From: Tricholoma matsutake
Taxonomy: Eukaryota > Basidiomycota > Agaricomycetes > Agaricales > Tricholomataceae
DNA: 64,000 nucleotides
NCBI GenBank assembly: GCA_026075535.2
Contig: AP026543.1
Location: forward strand, 2,046,001-2,110,000
Reading direction: 5' to 3'
In this document: positions 21,903-33,128 of the stretch, piece after piece
How the letters are laid out: each line of letters begins with the position of its first letter
How positions within the stretch are numbered: the first letter of the stretch is position 1
The notes under the pieces: model-generated
The model's input: only the letters and a program-made list of their open reading frames with translations
What the model was told of the DNA's origin: nothing
Database searches by the model: none
Translations under genes and position numbers: made by a program

Positions 21903-24900
21903 ATGGCTACAAAGGCCGTCGATGCCGTCGTACTCGATGCCAGAGAGCCATCGCTGACCCTCTCGGATATTATACATACTGCATCTCCATCTCCAAGCCC
22001 TCAGGATGATATAGGACACCGAGCAGAAACAATATCGCCTGAACCTGTGACAGAAGCTGAGATCTCAGGGATGCGGCGCCGTGTCACCGAAATGGGGCTC
22101 TCATCTACGGGTAAGGGGAAAGCCAATGCAAACTCCAGAGAACAGGAGCTTGTCGACATGGTGCGTACTCATGCCACAGTGGAATGTGTGGAACTTGACG
22201 TAAATGATAGGTCCTAAGATTGACCGGCTCGACGCTGCTTGATCCTACTCAACTAAATAGGCAGGCGGATGCTATCTCTTGGTTGACTGCTCAGCGAGAT
22301 TTCTTGTTGAAGCAAGCGGAGGACGAGAGGGAGAGATGGGAGTCGGAAAAGGATGGATGGGCCAGAATGGCAGAGGCACTTATCGGACGGCGAAATAAGC
22401 CGGGAACCTCAGCACCCAAGGATTCTGTAAGGTATTTAAGGTGCTCTATATGAACACCCCTTGACTTAGCCTTCAGGACCCGGACCGACAATACTATTTC
22501 GCCTCGGACAATCGGGTGCTTCGGGAAAAGGTGGGAAAAACACTGGTTTTTGTCTCTTATTCTGCAACTTAAATTATGGCCAGCTTCACGATACTCAAGC
22601 GAGGTTGCAGGCACTCGAGTCCGAACTTATCAAACTTAGGCCGATTCTGCTTATGCAGCCGTCCTTTTCGCAATCCCGATCCTCGTTGGGATATACTTCC
22701 TCGTTCTTATCATCTGTGCCCTTCCCCTCCCTCCGCTCCGCGAAATCCAAATTAAAGAAGAAAAAAGAGCCCAAGTCATCCCGCCACCCCGTTCCCGACC
22801 TGGACGACCAGGAAGGAAACGATACTCAGACACGGATACAGCCGGACACCCTGCCCGCGGAAAGCGTCGAATCAAGCTCTTTTTTGCAATTCCAGACGCA
22901 GCCCGTGGGTACTAGCAATCACTCGGCCACATTTACAGGAGACCACTATCGAAAACACAGCACAGCTCAAGTCAGCGGACCGCTTACTGCTCCACCTACC
23001 ACAATTCAATTCCAAGTCTCCGCACCCTCGCCGTCACCGACTGAGACATCACCCTCAAATCAGCCTCCACCACCCTTACACCCCTCACCACAATTCATGC
23101 GACTCAGTCCATCAAACCTCATTCGCAAAGTGCGACCCAAGTCCAGACATTCTTACGGCGGCAGTGTGCCTGTCGTTCCCCTCACATCAGATGCCCGTTC
23201 CGAGCACCTGTTGCTCGCTGCGCGCAAGATTGGGCGAGAGCGCGTCGGGATGGTTACCGGGTACATTCGAGACAGGAGGCGCGAACGGGACGCGCAGGAG
23301 GAGCAGGAGCGCGAACGGGAACATCTTATACGGGAGACGGAAAAGCTAGATCGCGAGCGGCAGGAAAGGCTCGCAGATCGGGGGGCTGGAGGTTTGTCAT
23401 ATTATCGGAAGGAGAGCATAGATGCTGTCGGTGCAAACCCTAAGACGCCGAAGAGAGGAAGCGGAAATCTTTCCCATTATCCGAATTCGAATGGTGGAAG
23501 TGGTGTGGGTGGGATGGCCATACAGAGCCCACAGCCACTGAATCCGGCGTTTGTATTTATAGATCCGAGGCAAACTACGGGACATAGTGCTGCAAGTAGT
23601 CGAGATGCTCTTCAACCCACAGCAGTTGATGCACCCCCCGTCACTCCTAGGCAAGGGGGAACTGGCTCTGAGAGCCAACTCCAGCCAGGGAAAAATACCC
23701 CCCTTGCATCGCTCATAGACGCTGCGAGGATGATGAACGATGGCGGAAAAGGAGCCACAGGTCAGGTCAATGAAGGCGGGAGGCGGAGATCTGTGGAAGC
23801 GATTGGAGAGCCTGAGAGCCCTGTTCCCAAGAGAAGGAGAGTGGGTAGGAGGGGAGGAAGTATGGGTGCTAGTCGTGATGCTGGTGGTGAGGGGGGAGAA
23901 GAGGGCCCAGGACTCGCGAGGATGAAGAGCGCACTAGACGTGTTGGCAGATCAGGCTGCTGCGTTCAGCTCCACTGGCAATAGAAAAGGGAAGGGAAAGG
24001 AGAAGGAGAAAGAAGTAGCCGTCGTTGACGGCGTTGAAGTAGGTGCTCCGAAAGCAAAACGGAAAGTCAAAGTGACAGAGAAGGCCAGAGAGAAGGAGAA
24101 AGAGAAGGCAAAGTCGGCACCCGCTCGAAAGCCGCGTGTGCGAGCTCCTCCGAAAGAAAGGAAGCTTGCCCCTGCTCCATCTACGAATAACGTGGTAGAT
24201 GGAGCTGTCCCTACAGCTGGGAAGGCCGCACCCAGGATGATCTCACCTCCCAGACCACGACAGTATTCGAATTTGGGAACCGTTAGTTCTTCTCGTGGCG
24301 GCAGCAGCGATAGAGTTTCCCCGTTGGACATGCTACCTCCGACGAAGAGGATAGTGCATCCCCCGCGAAAGGAGCTGGGAACGAGGGAGGTACAATCGCG
24401 GTCGACCGGGGAGGTGATTGCTGCGCCTGGGAGGCCCAACTCGAGGTTTGGATTTGGGCCAGTGACAAGGTGGGATGGGCCCGTTCCAGAAGAGGAGGAG
24501 GAAGCAAGCTTCAGTTCGCCGTCGAGACCCCAGGAGAAAGGTGTTGCCGGATGGGGGAGACAGCAACAGGAACTGGCCAGAGAGGCGCCACGGCAGGAAG
24601 AACGAGATGAAATCGTGTTACATATGGAGCAGGAGAAGGAGCATGATGTAGGGATGATTGTGGACACAGAGATGGAGACGAGTGGTACGACGGAACCACC
24701 GCCTAAACTTGACGCTGAGAGAGATGATCGCAAAGCTGCACCGATTGTTTTTGAGGAAGTGGGTCCCGGTGTAGCCCAGAGGTTGCCGAATGAGGAACCG
24801 GACGACCGGCAAAACATCAATATGGGGATAGACAAGCCATCAGACCTCGAGTCTCAAGGGACGGATGAAATCCAGAAACCCCAAAGCAACGTTGACGCGC

Positions 24901-25412
24901 AGGAACCCGTCGATCATCAGCATTCCATGGAGAAGGACAAGCCAAATTCTGAAAATGAGGCCGAGATACAGCCCAGTCCCAGGGCTGTTGACGGCCAGGC
25001 TTCAGATAGTGACCGAGAATCTTGCCAAGCAATCCCACAAGCATCTCAAAGCAAGAATTCCGTGACTTCATCACCTCCTGGTCCCGACGCCCCACGTCAA
25101 TTTCCTGACACAAATCCACATGATGATGACGCTGACGAGGATGCTGATGCGGAGGGTGAAGCGGATGCTGATGGTGACGTAGACCCAGATGCTGAAGGTG
25201 ACGTAGATTTGGGTACCGAAAGCACTTTTTCCGGACCTGGTCCTATATTCACGGACGTTGACGTACCCCAGCCGGCGGCGTACTCCTCGTTGTCTTTGGT
25301 TTCTCCGAGCTCTCCCTCGAGTGGGAAAGCACAACTAGGCATATCTACTGACAATGCGCCGTCGAATTCGACATTAAGAAAAAATCTGTCACCAGGAGAT
25401 AGCCTCTCATAG
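21903..25412 (+). CDS. Long disordered protein with N-terminal coiled coil, unknown function
   Basis: Four exons (21,903-22,160; 22,211-22,426; 22,477-22,530; 22,584-25,412) give 1,118 residues with all junctions in frame. The start follows CCCC-ATGG, a good context. Residues about 90-190 form a coiled coil spanning three exons (QADAISWLTAQRDFLLKQ, NRVLREKLHDTQARLQ, LESELIKLRP). The rest is low complexity: Ser/Pro-rich, an Arg/Glu helix (RRRERDAQEEQERERE), Lys-rich nuclear-localisation-like patches (VPKRRRVGRR, KAKRKVKV) and an acidic Asp/Ala/Glu run near the C-terminus. The layout suggests a nuclear scaffold or regulator, but I recognise no domain. Confidence 0.75.
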
Positions 25413-26508
25413 TGCAATGCCATCAACCGAGTAACACGAAAGGAGAAGAGCGACTTACCCATGCAGGTGTGTCTGTTCATCTCTTGTGTCCGCTTGTCAA
25501 CGTAATCATCTTGAAGCAGGTGCCGTTTTTCAGGGACAACTTGCGTGCACATGGTAGCAACCAAGGGTCACCATTCAGTGGGCATGCATGGCAAGAAAGA
25601 ATCATTCTTCGCAAGGTCATCACGCCTGCTGTCATTCAAAACCCTACTAATAAACACTGTCGGCCTCGGTTTTTCGGGCACGAACTGAAGATACACTTTC
25701 GGTTAAGGTTGTTGTACTTGTGGGTGTGGATCTGGTCCTCTGGGCTATTCGGGTATTCGCTCATCTTGGCTTTCTGTAACGTAAATTCTATTTTGATTGT
25801 TGGTTTTGATTAATGGGATGTATTTAACTTGTAGTACAGGTTAACGAGAGTTCTTCGATCAGTTCATCCAATTGGCTGATTTGTGCGAAATGGAGCAGAT
25901 TTCCACACCAAAATACCTCAGCATCGTTCTCTGATTGTGATGAGGTGAGCAATCCCAGCCTAACTTTCACCGTCGATTAGATAGATCATGAACATGCGTT
26001 GACCGGTTGTTTCACTGGTTTCCTAGTTAGTCAATACCAGTCCCGTGCCTGATACACAGATAGCATGTCGCGCTCTCCAAAAATATAAGGTAATTGTAAT
26101 CAATCCAGGCCCTTTTCAGACGTTCGAGGTCCCCGTTGACAGAATCTGGTACATTGCCGTACTAATCTATTTATTCGACTGGAAGAATATTCGTATCTTT
26201 TGACGTTAAAGATTCACTCATAACCAGATATGAACACAACTTCTCGCATTCATTTCTGAATTAGCCGAAATTGATAAGCCTGTTTTCATTCTTCACATAA
26301 CTCTTCACAATGGTCCACCGCTCTGCGACCTCACCTTATTTTAACGCTTGTGGCCCCATCAATCGACCCCGGGGCTAACAACAGCAACTCATCCATGCAG
26401 TTTATCGAGACGGCGAGTTACCAAAGACCCTTTGCGTCGAACGATTCGAGGTGAAGAATCCCTGTATATCTATGACAAGTTGACGCGTTCATCCCCGCAA
26501 CTAGCTCA
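25413..26508. other. Intergenic region before the WW-domain gene
   Basis: No complete gene. A decayed-looking 133-codon frame just after 25,412 has no recognisable motif. The first exon(s) of the WW gene probably lie between 26,300 and 26,500 but could not be assigned. Confidence 0.35.
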
Positions 26509-27313
26509 TTGACGATCCCCCCTTCGTGGCAACAGTACAGACATCCTAATGGCGACATTTACTATTACAATCCTCTTCTACGTCTGATCACTCCAGAAGA
26601 CATACGAGATCCCGCGATGCTAGAATTCGTCCTCGATGCTAGAGAAGACCACATCCAGTGCTTGCAAGACGACTCTTCCATCAGCAATCTGCCAGATGAC
26701 TGGGAATTGACCTTGTCTGATGTCACTGATTCCTCGGCAGTAATCGGTATGCATTCTAGAAAGATGGGACTATCCTACGAATGGGCAGAAGATAAAGGTT
26801 AGTTCACACGATTTCCACACCAATTTCTCCGTGTCCAAGTTCTCGTTTCCCACCCCAGGCCTAGAAATAATGAACCCCGAACACTTCTGGTCCCACGTCG
26901 CGGAGTACCCATCACATCATGAGGATCTTCCGCCCAATACCGAGGCCGCATTTATCCAAGCTTTGACCGATGGTATGTCAATCCTCGGGCTTGAGATTGC
27001 CGTCATTGAACTCAGAAACATCTCTATCGCAGCAAAGATGTCCTTAGACAACGGCTCGACATTGCCTTTTACCACGAGCCAGATCGATCAGATGATTCAG
27101 CGATATCAGGTTTTGAAAGGTGGGCCGCTGAGTTCCATCGTAATAGTATAGGCCGATCATGACATCTATGAATACACAGCCCTCCAAGCTGAAGGGAAAG
27201 CGGTAGTTCCGGGTCTGGCATGGCTGATGGGTGTTGTCATGCCTTTGGAGGCATATGAGGGCGCTTATACCGACGAGACGCTGCAAGAGTTGATGGAACG
27301 CCTGCGATTCTGA
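26509..27313 (+). CDS. WW-domain protein (5' end unresolved)
   Basis: The first recognised exon begins with a WW domain: IPPSWQQYRHPNGDIYYYNP with both tryptophan/aromatic landmarks, then RLITPEDIRDP. Further exons (26,859-26,972; 27,033 to about 27,109 or 27,119; 27,152-27,313) carry blocks typical of a basidiomycete family I recall: EHFWSHVAEYPSHH, SQIDQMIQRYQ and VPGLAWLMGVVMPLEA. WW domains bind proline-rich ligands. The true start is upstream, since 26,509 is not an ATG. The last intron is awkward: the best in-frame choice is a 42-nt intron from CAG|GT at 27,110, dropping the residues VLK that homologues seem to keep. Confidence 0.65.
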
Positions 27314-27607
27314 CATGCAACTAACACGTAGTTCTATGCGCTTTGCCTTCTACATCATCAGCAGGCACCGGTTTTGATGTAATACTATGTGGCATCGTTG
27401 TAATGTATGATCTGCTTCCGTCTAATTTGCAAAAGTAACACACTAAAGTAACCCGTGGCGGAAGTAAATGACGCTGCAGCACAACAAAGGATGCAGGCAT
27501 ACACGGCCAAATACAGAGATGCCGTAAACTTATGCGAGGACAGTTGTCGATGAAGGAAGTTGCGCAAGTAATTGGGCGCATTGTATTTGGACAATATAAT
27601 ACGAAAA

Positions 27608-28840
27608 CTATACCCCAGCCCCTGCACCTCTCCACCATCTAACTATGCCATCCTCACCGCCACTTATGAAACCTCCAACACTTCCAACAGCTGCAGGTCT
27701 AGGCTGCCATGAGACTGACCATACTTCACCTGTATCCTGTATTGTAGATACGGCTGCCCGTGCAGCGATATCCCAAACTTTAATAGTTTTATCGGCGGAT
27801 CTGCAATAGATCGTGAATGTACGTGAAGAACTCGTTAGAATTTCACGCACCCAGATAATCCTAGCCGGCCATCATGGGAAAAGTCTACACTGAGAACCCA
27901 AGAAGAATGGCCTATGAATGAAGCGACTGTGCCACCAGGAGTCACTCGGACATCGTGCAAGACCAGACGTTTATCTTCTGATGCGCTCAGAAGGAGCTAG
28001 AACGGCGTTTGTCAAACTTGGTTTCCATGAGGCAATAGACATACACTTGAATCAGGAGACCAAGCAAGGGAACGGACGGACATAGCGTGAGATGTAAAAG
28101 TCGTTGTCAGTGATTCAGTTTCGAGATCGAAGATGTAGATCTGGCCAGTTTCCGACGACATGGCGATACGTCTACCATCCGGACTCTGTACATAACTTGG
28201 TTTAGACAAGTGGTGAAGATAGACATCATGATACAAACGTGCGAACAGTACATCCCAAACTTGTGCCTACCTGATGAGAGGGTAGATAGGCGTTCCCCGA
28301 AATTGCTGGGTTGGGCAGAACGGATGAATACGTTCCCAGACCCGCCGCATGACCCGTACGTTTCGCAATTTGGGTGCAGAGATACCGACCAAGCTGGACG
28401 CGAATTTCAGTAAGACCTCGTGTAACGAAACACTATACATACAAGGCTCGGCATCCTCACTCCCTCGCACATAACTTTCGTATTTTCCTACAACTTCGCC
28501 ACTTCCCAAGTCCCAAAGAGCCGTCATACCCTCGATACTGTTATAAATTGCGCGCTGCCCGTTAGGCGCTACGGATAGCGATACAAGGCCTAGAACATGG
28601 GGCGGCGGGAAGTTGGAATTTGGTGGGTGAGGTTGCGCCTTTGCCGACCATTGCTTGATCGAGCCATCCGCAGAAATAGATATTACTGTATCTGACACAG
28701 TCCATGTAGCTCCCCAAATTGCATCGGTATGAGCTAGAGGTTTCGATTAGTGTAAAAGTCATGTAGCGCGTTGGAAAATATTTTGATTACGTTCTGAGCA
28801 GTCTTGTTCGTGTAGAAATACTAAACTCTATAGAGAATGA
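27608..28840 (-). CDS. ski8: Ski8/WDR61-like WD40 protein
   Basis: Minus-strand exons include 28,733 down to about 28,267, about 28,195-28,045, 27,996-27,851 and 27,800-27,608. The product starts ...LHEQDCSEPHTDAIWGATWT and SADGSIKQW, and ends with the Ski8 hallmarks SASEDKRLVLHDVR, GHSSWVLSVDFS, SGSADKTIKVWD and ISGGEDGIVRWWR. The WD repeats form a beta-propeller. In the cytosol Ski8 is the scaffold of the Ski complex, which feeds RNA to the exosome; in many fungi it also takes part in meiotic double-strand break formation. The initiating ATG (near 28,820-28,850) is not resolved, and the third repeat region (about 28,270-28,430) matches the family poorly. Confidence 0.85.
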
Positions 28841-29113
28841 AAGTAAGCTCATTGCTGGAAGCGATGATTTATCAAACAAAGACCATTTTTGTGGGTTTCA
28901 GCAGCGGTCGACGCGTTTTTCGACGTCGCGTTCAGCAACCAGGGAATAACGGAAATTACCGGTCGGAGATCTATTCATTGACTATAACTATTTGAACTCC
29001 AAACTTTAATTTTTCCTCACATCAACGAAGGCGTACGTCGACATCCGTTTATAAAAACCACAAAAGTACCGATTTCATGCATCCAGCGAGTGTTCAACTA
29101 ATCAATCTATAGG
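28841..29113. promoter_or_regulatory. Shared divergent promoter, Ski8-like and eS12 genes
   Basis: About 270 bp separate the two divergent genes. A TATA-like TATAAAA lies at 29,050-29,056, 58 nt before the eS12 ATG, as is common for ribosomal-protein genes. I see no other motif with confidence. Confidence 0.45.
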
Positions 29114-29618
29114 ATGTCTGAAGCCGGAGATGACATTCAAGTCGACGCACCTGTTGCCGAGGTCGAGGCTACGTCCGATGCAGCGCCGAAAGGCAAACTT
29201 TCCGTCGAAGAAGCTCTACAAGTTCGTAGCGATATTGCACTACAATCCTTGAGCATTTTCTAACCTCGAGCTCTTACAGCAAGTTTTAAAAAACGCTCTT
29301 GTTCACGACGGCCTCGCTCGTGGTCTCCGTGAGTGCACCAAGGCTCTCGACAAACGCCAGGCCCATTTGTGTGTGCTTGTCGAGACTTGCACAGAAGCGG
29401 AGTACATCAAACTCATTGAGGCGCTCTGTGCTGAGCACAACATCAGTATCATCAAAGTTGGTGATGCGAAAATCCTCGGCACTTGGGCTGGTCTGTGCAA
29501 GATCGATCGTGAGGGTAAACCAAGAAAGATCGTTGGATGCAGTTGTGTCGTGGTGAAAGAGTATGGCGTTGAGAGTGAGGGACTACATGTTCTCGTGGAT
29601 TACTTCAAAAATCGTTAA
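29114..29618 (+). CDS. RPS12: 40S ribosomal protein eS12
   Basis: Two exons (29,114-29,221 and 29,280-29,618) encode 148 residues, the usual eS12 length. An acidic N-terminus precedes the eS12/L7Ae-like fold. Diagnostic blocks are [58 protein letters not shown] and [11 protein letters not shown]. The intron sits between the two glutamines of ALQQV. The protein is a small-subunit structural component. A further intron with a strong 5' splice site begins 1 nt after the stop codon. Confidence 0.96.
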
Positions 29619-29642
29619 GGTGAGTCTTCTGCGTCAAATATC

Positions 29643-29736
29643 GTAGCGCGATGACAATACAGACTCCCTCGACCGAGAACTTGCTTCGTTGAGGATATCA
29701 GTCTATCCGGAATCATTATAATCTTGTCTGAGCTTT
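29643..29736 (+). ncRNA. Candidate C/D-box snoRNA in the eS12 3'-UTR intron
   Basis: The intron after the eS12 stop (29,620-29,790; GTGAGT...GACTAAC...GATAG) is 171 nt, about three times longer than most introns here. It contains a C-like box GCGATGA (29,648-29,654), a D box CTGA (29,728-29,731), a 3-bp closing stem (AGC/GCT), and internal C'-like TTGAGGA and D'-like CCGA. Ribosomal-protein introns often host snoRNAs. The C box has one mismatch and no rRNA target was verified. Confidence 0.35.
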
Positions 29737-29790
29737 CTTTTGTCTCCGTCGATATCGCAATCCTTCAAGACTAACCAATTTGTTTGATAG

Positions 29791-30734
29791 ACTTAAACAT
29801 GTATGGTCAACACCTCCCTGTAGTTATTGAGCAATACAGGTGTTCTGCATCGGTTGCCGATGAGTGCTGGAGACCCGTTTCTAGGAAGATAGTGTTCCCA
29901 TAATTCAGTGAACCCAGCCAACTGACAGTCATTTTTGCGCGTGTGATAGGAGATGTCCGAGAAATTCTTGAATGCTCTGATATCTGTTGATTGTTACACT
30001 TACGTTTGTTTGATAATCAGATCAGGCTGTGGGCACTCTTCTGCAGTCCCGTCCTGGCATGGTAGCCTGGACAATAAATAAGGTGTAGGCTGAAGGTTAA
30101 TTGACGCCCTGATCGTCAAGGCGCGTGAAAGTGAACTGCGCAGCTTACGGTTTCAGTGATGGGTTCATTTGCTCTAGGCGATTTTTCGAGCTGTTTGAAT
30201 TCCCATTGCTACGTTGCCAGCTAATCCAAGATAGGCTGTCCAGTCTGATGATAGGTAAACTGTTCATTTGCTGAGGTATCCTGTTGTCCTATTGCTTTAA
30301 GATCCCACCAACATCGGATGCAAGGTTGATTCGCAGATTTCGAATAATTGTGTTTAACCATAGAGTCTGACAGGAGTGGATATCGACCGCAGCCACAGAC
30401 TCAAAACGAGCTCAGGATCCGGAGTGCAGAGCAACCTGGTCACCGGTCAAGCTTAAGTGTTGTGGACGCTGCAACTGAACTATATAGTAAATCTGTAGAC
30501 GATCTTGGATAATTTATTCCATAAGGAAAGGAGTGTGTCTCTATCAAGCGATGGTCGGGAGCACATACCATCGCAACCTATATTCTCCGAGTCCGTGGAG
30601 ATGACTGCGGCCACGATGTACACTGATGACGCGCTTCAAGAACGAGAGACATTGCCAGTGGATGTAGAGAAGTAGATCGCATAGTAATCATAATAAGGGT
30701 GCTACATTACAAGGCATAACGTGATGGCATCGTC
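29791..30734. other. Intergenic region, nothing recognised
   Basis: Contains the eS12 3' end. No reading frame, repeat or RNA gene I can support. Confidence 0.5.
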
Positions 30735-31830
30735 CTAATCCCTGGATCGTAACAAACGTCCAGCCTCCCGATACATTCTTGCTTGATATGAAACCATCCA
30801 GTAGATCATCAGGATCGCCGTCGGCAGCAAGACAGCTGCATAGCCCAGCATTATCGCCAAAACAGGAGGAAATCCAACAACTGCAAGAATCCAGGAAAGA
30901 AAGGAAGGGCTGAAGATCCATAACGCGAAATAGAACACCACAGTCACGAAGCGCTGAGCTAAGTCAGGCAATTCATATCTCCAGTTACGTGCGAAAAAGG
31001 TGACTTGTTGCATGTAAGAGCTAGAAGGGATGGGATGATTATGAGTCAGAGGGGCGATCTCTTGCTTCTGGAGCGTGTGGAGGACATATCGATACGAGAC
31101 GCTGGTGATGACGAACTTCAAGTTGATCCCATCAATCGACAGCTCGTTCACCACCCTAGCAATCGGAGTGATAACGTGTTTAACGTCTTCGCAATTATGG
31201 ATGGAATCAAGCACAATGATGATTGGCGTAGAAAGAGGACTAGGAGGAAATTTTTGGAGAGGAGAGACGAGCAGCTTCTGAAATTGATTATATAACGTTT
31301 GCTCAGGGATATCAGGCTCCATATAGAGTGCACCGAGGATCTCTACTCTGAGCTCCTGAGGGCAGCTTGGCGCTACACAAATCTGGTAAGCAAGGGTGGT
31401 AACCAGACGCCTGAACTCGGCTGGAAAGACGCCTGACACGCCACGGCGACGAAAGAAAAAGGTGGCGAATAAGGGGCTTTCCTCTTTACAGCATGCGGCG
31501 ATGTGTTCCCCATGAGCTTGCACGTCAGAAGCACTGATACCATGGACAAAATAGAGGACCTCGCTATTCTGGTTCGAAGTGAAAAGTTTGCTGGTCAGAT
31601 TGAGGTCTATAGCAACCTGAGGGTAGGATGCATGATCGATTGATGTATGGGTGACTCTTGACGCGGTCTCGTCTTTTAACTTGGCGAGAACTGTGGGACG
31701 CAGGTTAGAGTTGCGGACCAAAATTTCGGGATTATTAAGGCTTACCTTCGTCGAGCGACTGCTTTCGTCCACCAAAGTCGTTGATGAAATATCCACCATT
31801 TACAATAAAGTTTTGGGCTCTTTCAAACAT
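30735..31830 (-). CDS. NACHT/nephrocystin-like protein lacking a P-loop, with C-terminal membrane segments
   Basis: Two exons (31,830-31,746 and 31,690-30,735; GTAAG...CACAG intron) encode 346 residues. The start MFERAQNFIVNGGYF is the usual opening of Agaricomycete NACHT-domain proteins. Where these carry a GxxGxGKS P-loop, this protein reads VHGISASDVQAHGEHIAACC, with no GKS/T. The helical region (RRLVTTLAYQI), a Walker-B-like strand (IIIVLDSIHNCED) and the following FVITS strand are kept. The last 80 residues contain two hydrophobic segments (VVFYFALWIFSPSFLSWIL and PPVLAIMLGYAAVLLPTAIL). NACHT proteins are fungal NLR-like signalling ATPases; this one should not bind nucleotide normally. 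The repeat sensor domain is absent. It could be a pseudo-enzyme or a gene remnant. Confidence 0.65.
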
Positions 31831-33128
31831 TGGTGTTTGTCCAGAATTATGAGGCGTACGTAGATGTCTGTTGAAGTTAACACACGAGAGGTGTGGTTCC
31901 AATGAGGGAAAATGATGGAGGGGCATCAGCTTAAGTAGGATAACACTGACGTGAACGTGTCCGAAGCATGTAGCACGGGCGCAGGTTGCACGGCATACTC
32001 TGGAAGTCACTCGGGCGTCTATCAGAGCACGTTGAAGAACAGACTCACCTTATCCATACTCGTGGACGCTGGCTTAAGCCTGGATGGGCAGCCCATTCAT
32101 CTAATCAGGTCGGTCAAGGATAGTAACAACGATCTCGACCATTGGGCAATTTGCTAGCGCATGATAATTGTCTATCACAAAGAAATCCCTCCTGCCTATT
32201 CAGGTCCATGCAGCCCCGGAAACAGGGGCTAGCCTTTAGAAGGTATCGTACGGAACTCCCGAAGCGATGAACTGATAATCCCGTGAGCTAATGCTGAAAC
32301 TTCCGCAAGTGCGCAATGAGATGGCCAGGCGAAAGGTGGATACAATACCCCAACTACGACCATGACCAAACTCGCCATCGAATCGCCAACCTCATTCGCA
32401 ATGCCAAGTGGACGTGACTGAACTACAGACGACCATCCCGATCTCAACAGATTGACAGCGGACGAAATGGCGGGCGAAGAAAGCTACCAGGTTATCCGGT
32501 ATATGGATCCAGTAATGTATTTGGTTCCAGATGAAAGTTTGCTGTTGACAATTTCGCCAAGCCACTTCTGCGTGTAATGAGTTACTAGAGCGTTGGATAG
32601 GGACTTACACAGTCGCAAAGACGTGGAGGCATGGTAAGACAGACAATGTGTGTCACGGATAGGAAATCCACAGGAAGACAAAGGACATTTAGAAATCGTG
32701 GATCCTGCTCTTCAACTCATCGCCGAGGCTCTCGACGCCGTTCAGTCTGATAATCGAGCCGGAGATTTCGACGTCAAAGTAATGGCGGGAATCACGATGA
32801 ATGCTGTCCCCAAGTGGCACTTTTCAAAATCCGTCGGAAGTTACCATCTGATAGTAGTTACCATAATACTAACAGCTTTGAATCGAGTTTTTATTAGTAG
32901 ACTCGGAGTAGAATAAAAGAACATAGTAACACTGACAGAAACGCAGGCTGAAAATTTGAGGCAAAGCGAAAGTATTATATGGAGATGTATAAAACCGCAT
33001 GCAGTCAGTTCAAGCAAGGCAAAGCATTAATTGTGATAACAGCAACAAGGCACAGCAAGTCATCGTATGATACATACTACAGTCCCGATTTCCACCCACG
33101 CTTGGGAGCCGGACGGGTACTGCAGCGC
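31831..33128. other. Intergenic region, nothing recognised
   Basis: Short frames only (for example 32,650-32,916) with no motif and no splice structure I can support. Confidence 0.45.

Noticed and set aside
23951..25564. Long minus-strand frames (up to 294 codons) opposite the disordered protein gene
   Set aside because: Ser/Pro/Arg-rich shadows of low-complexity coding sequence on the plus strand, where splicing and frame are consistent.
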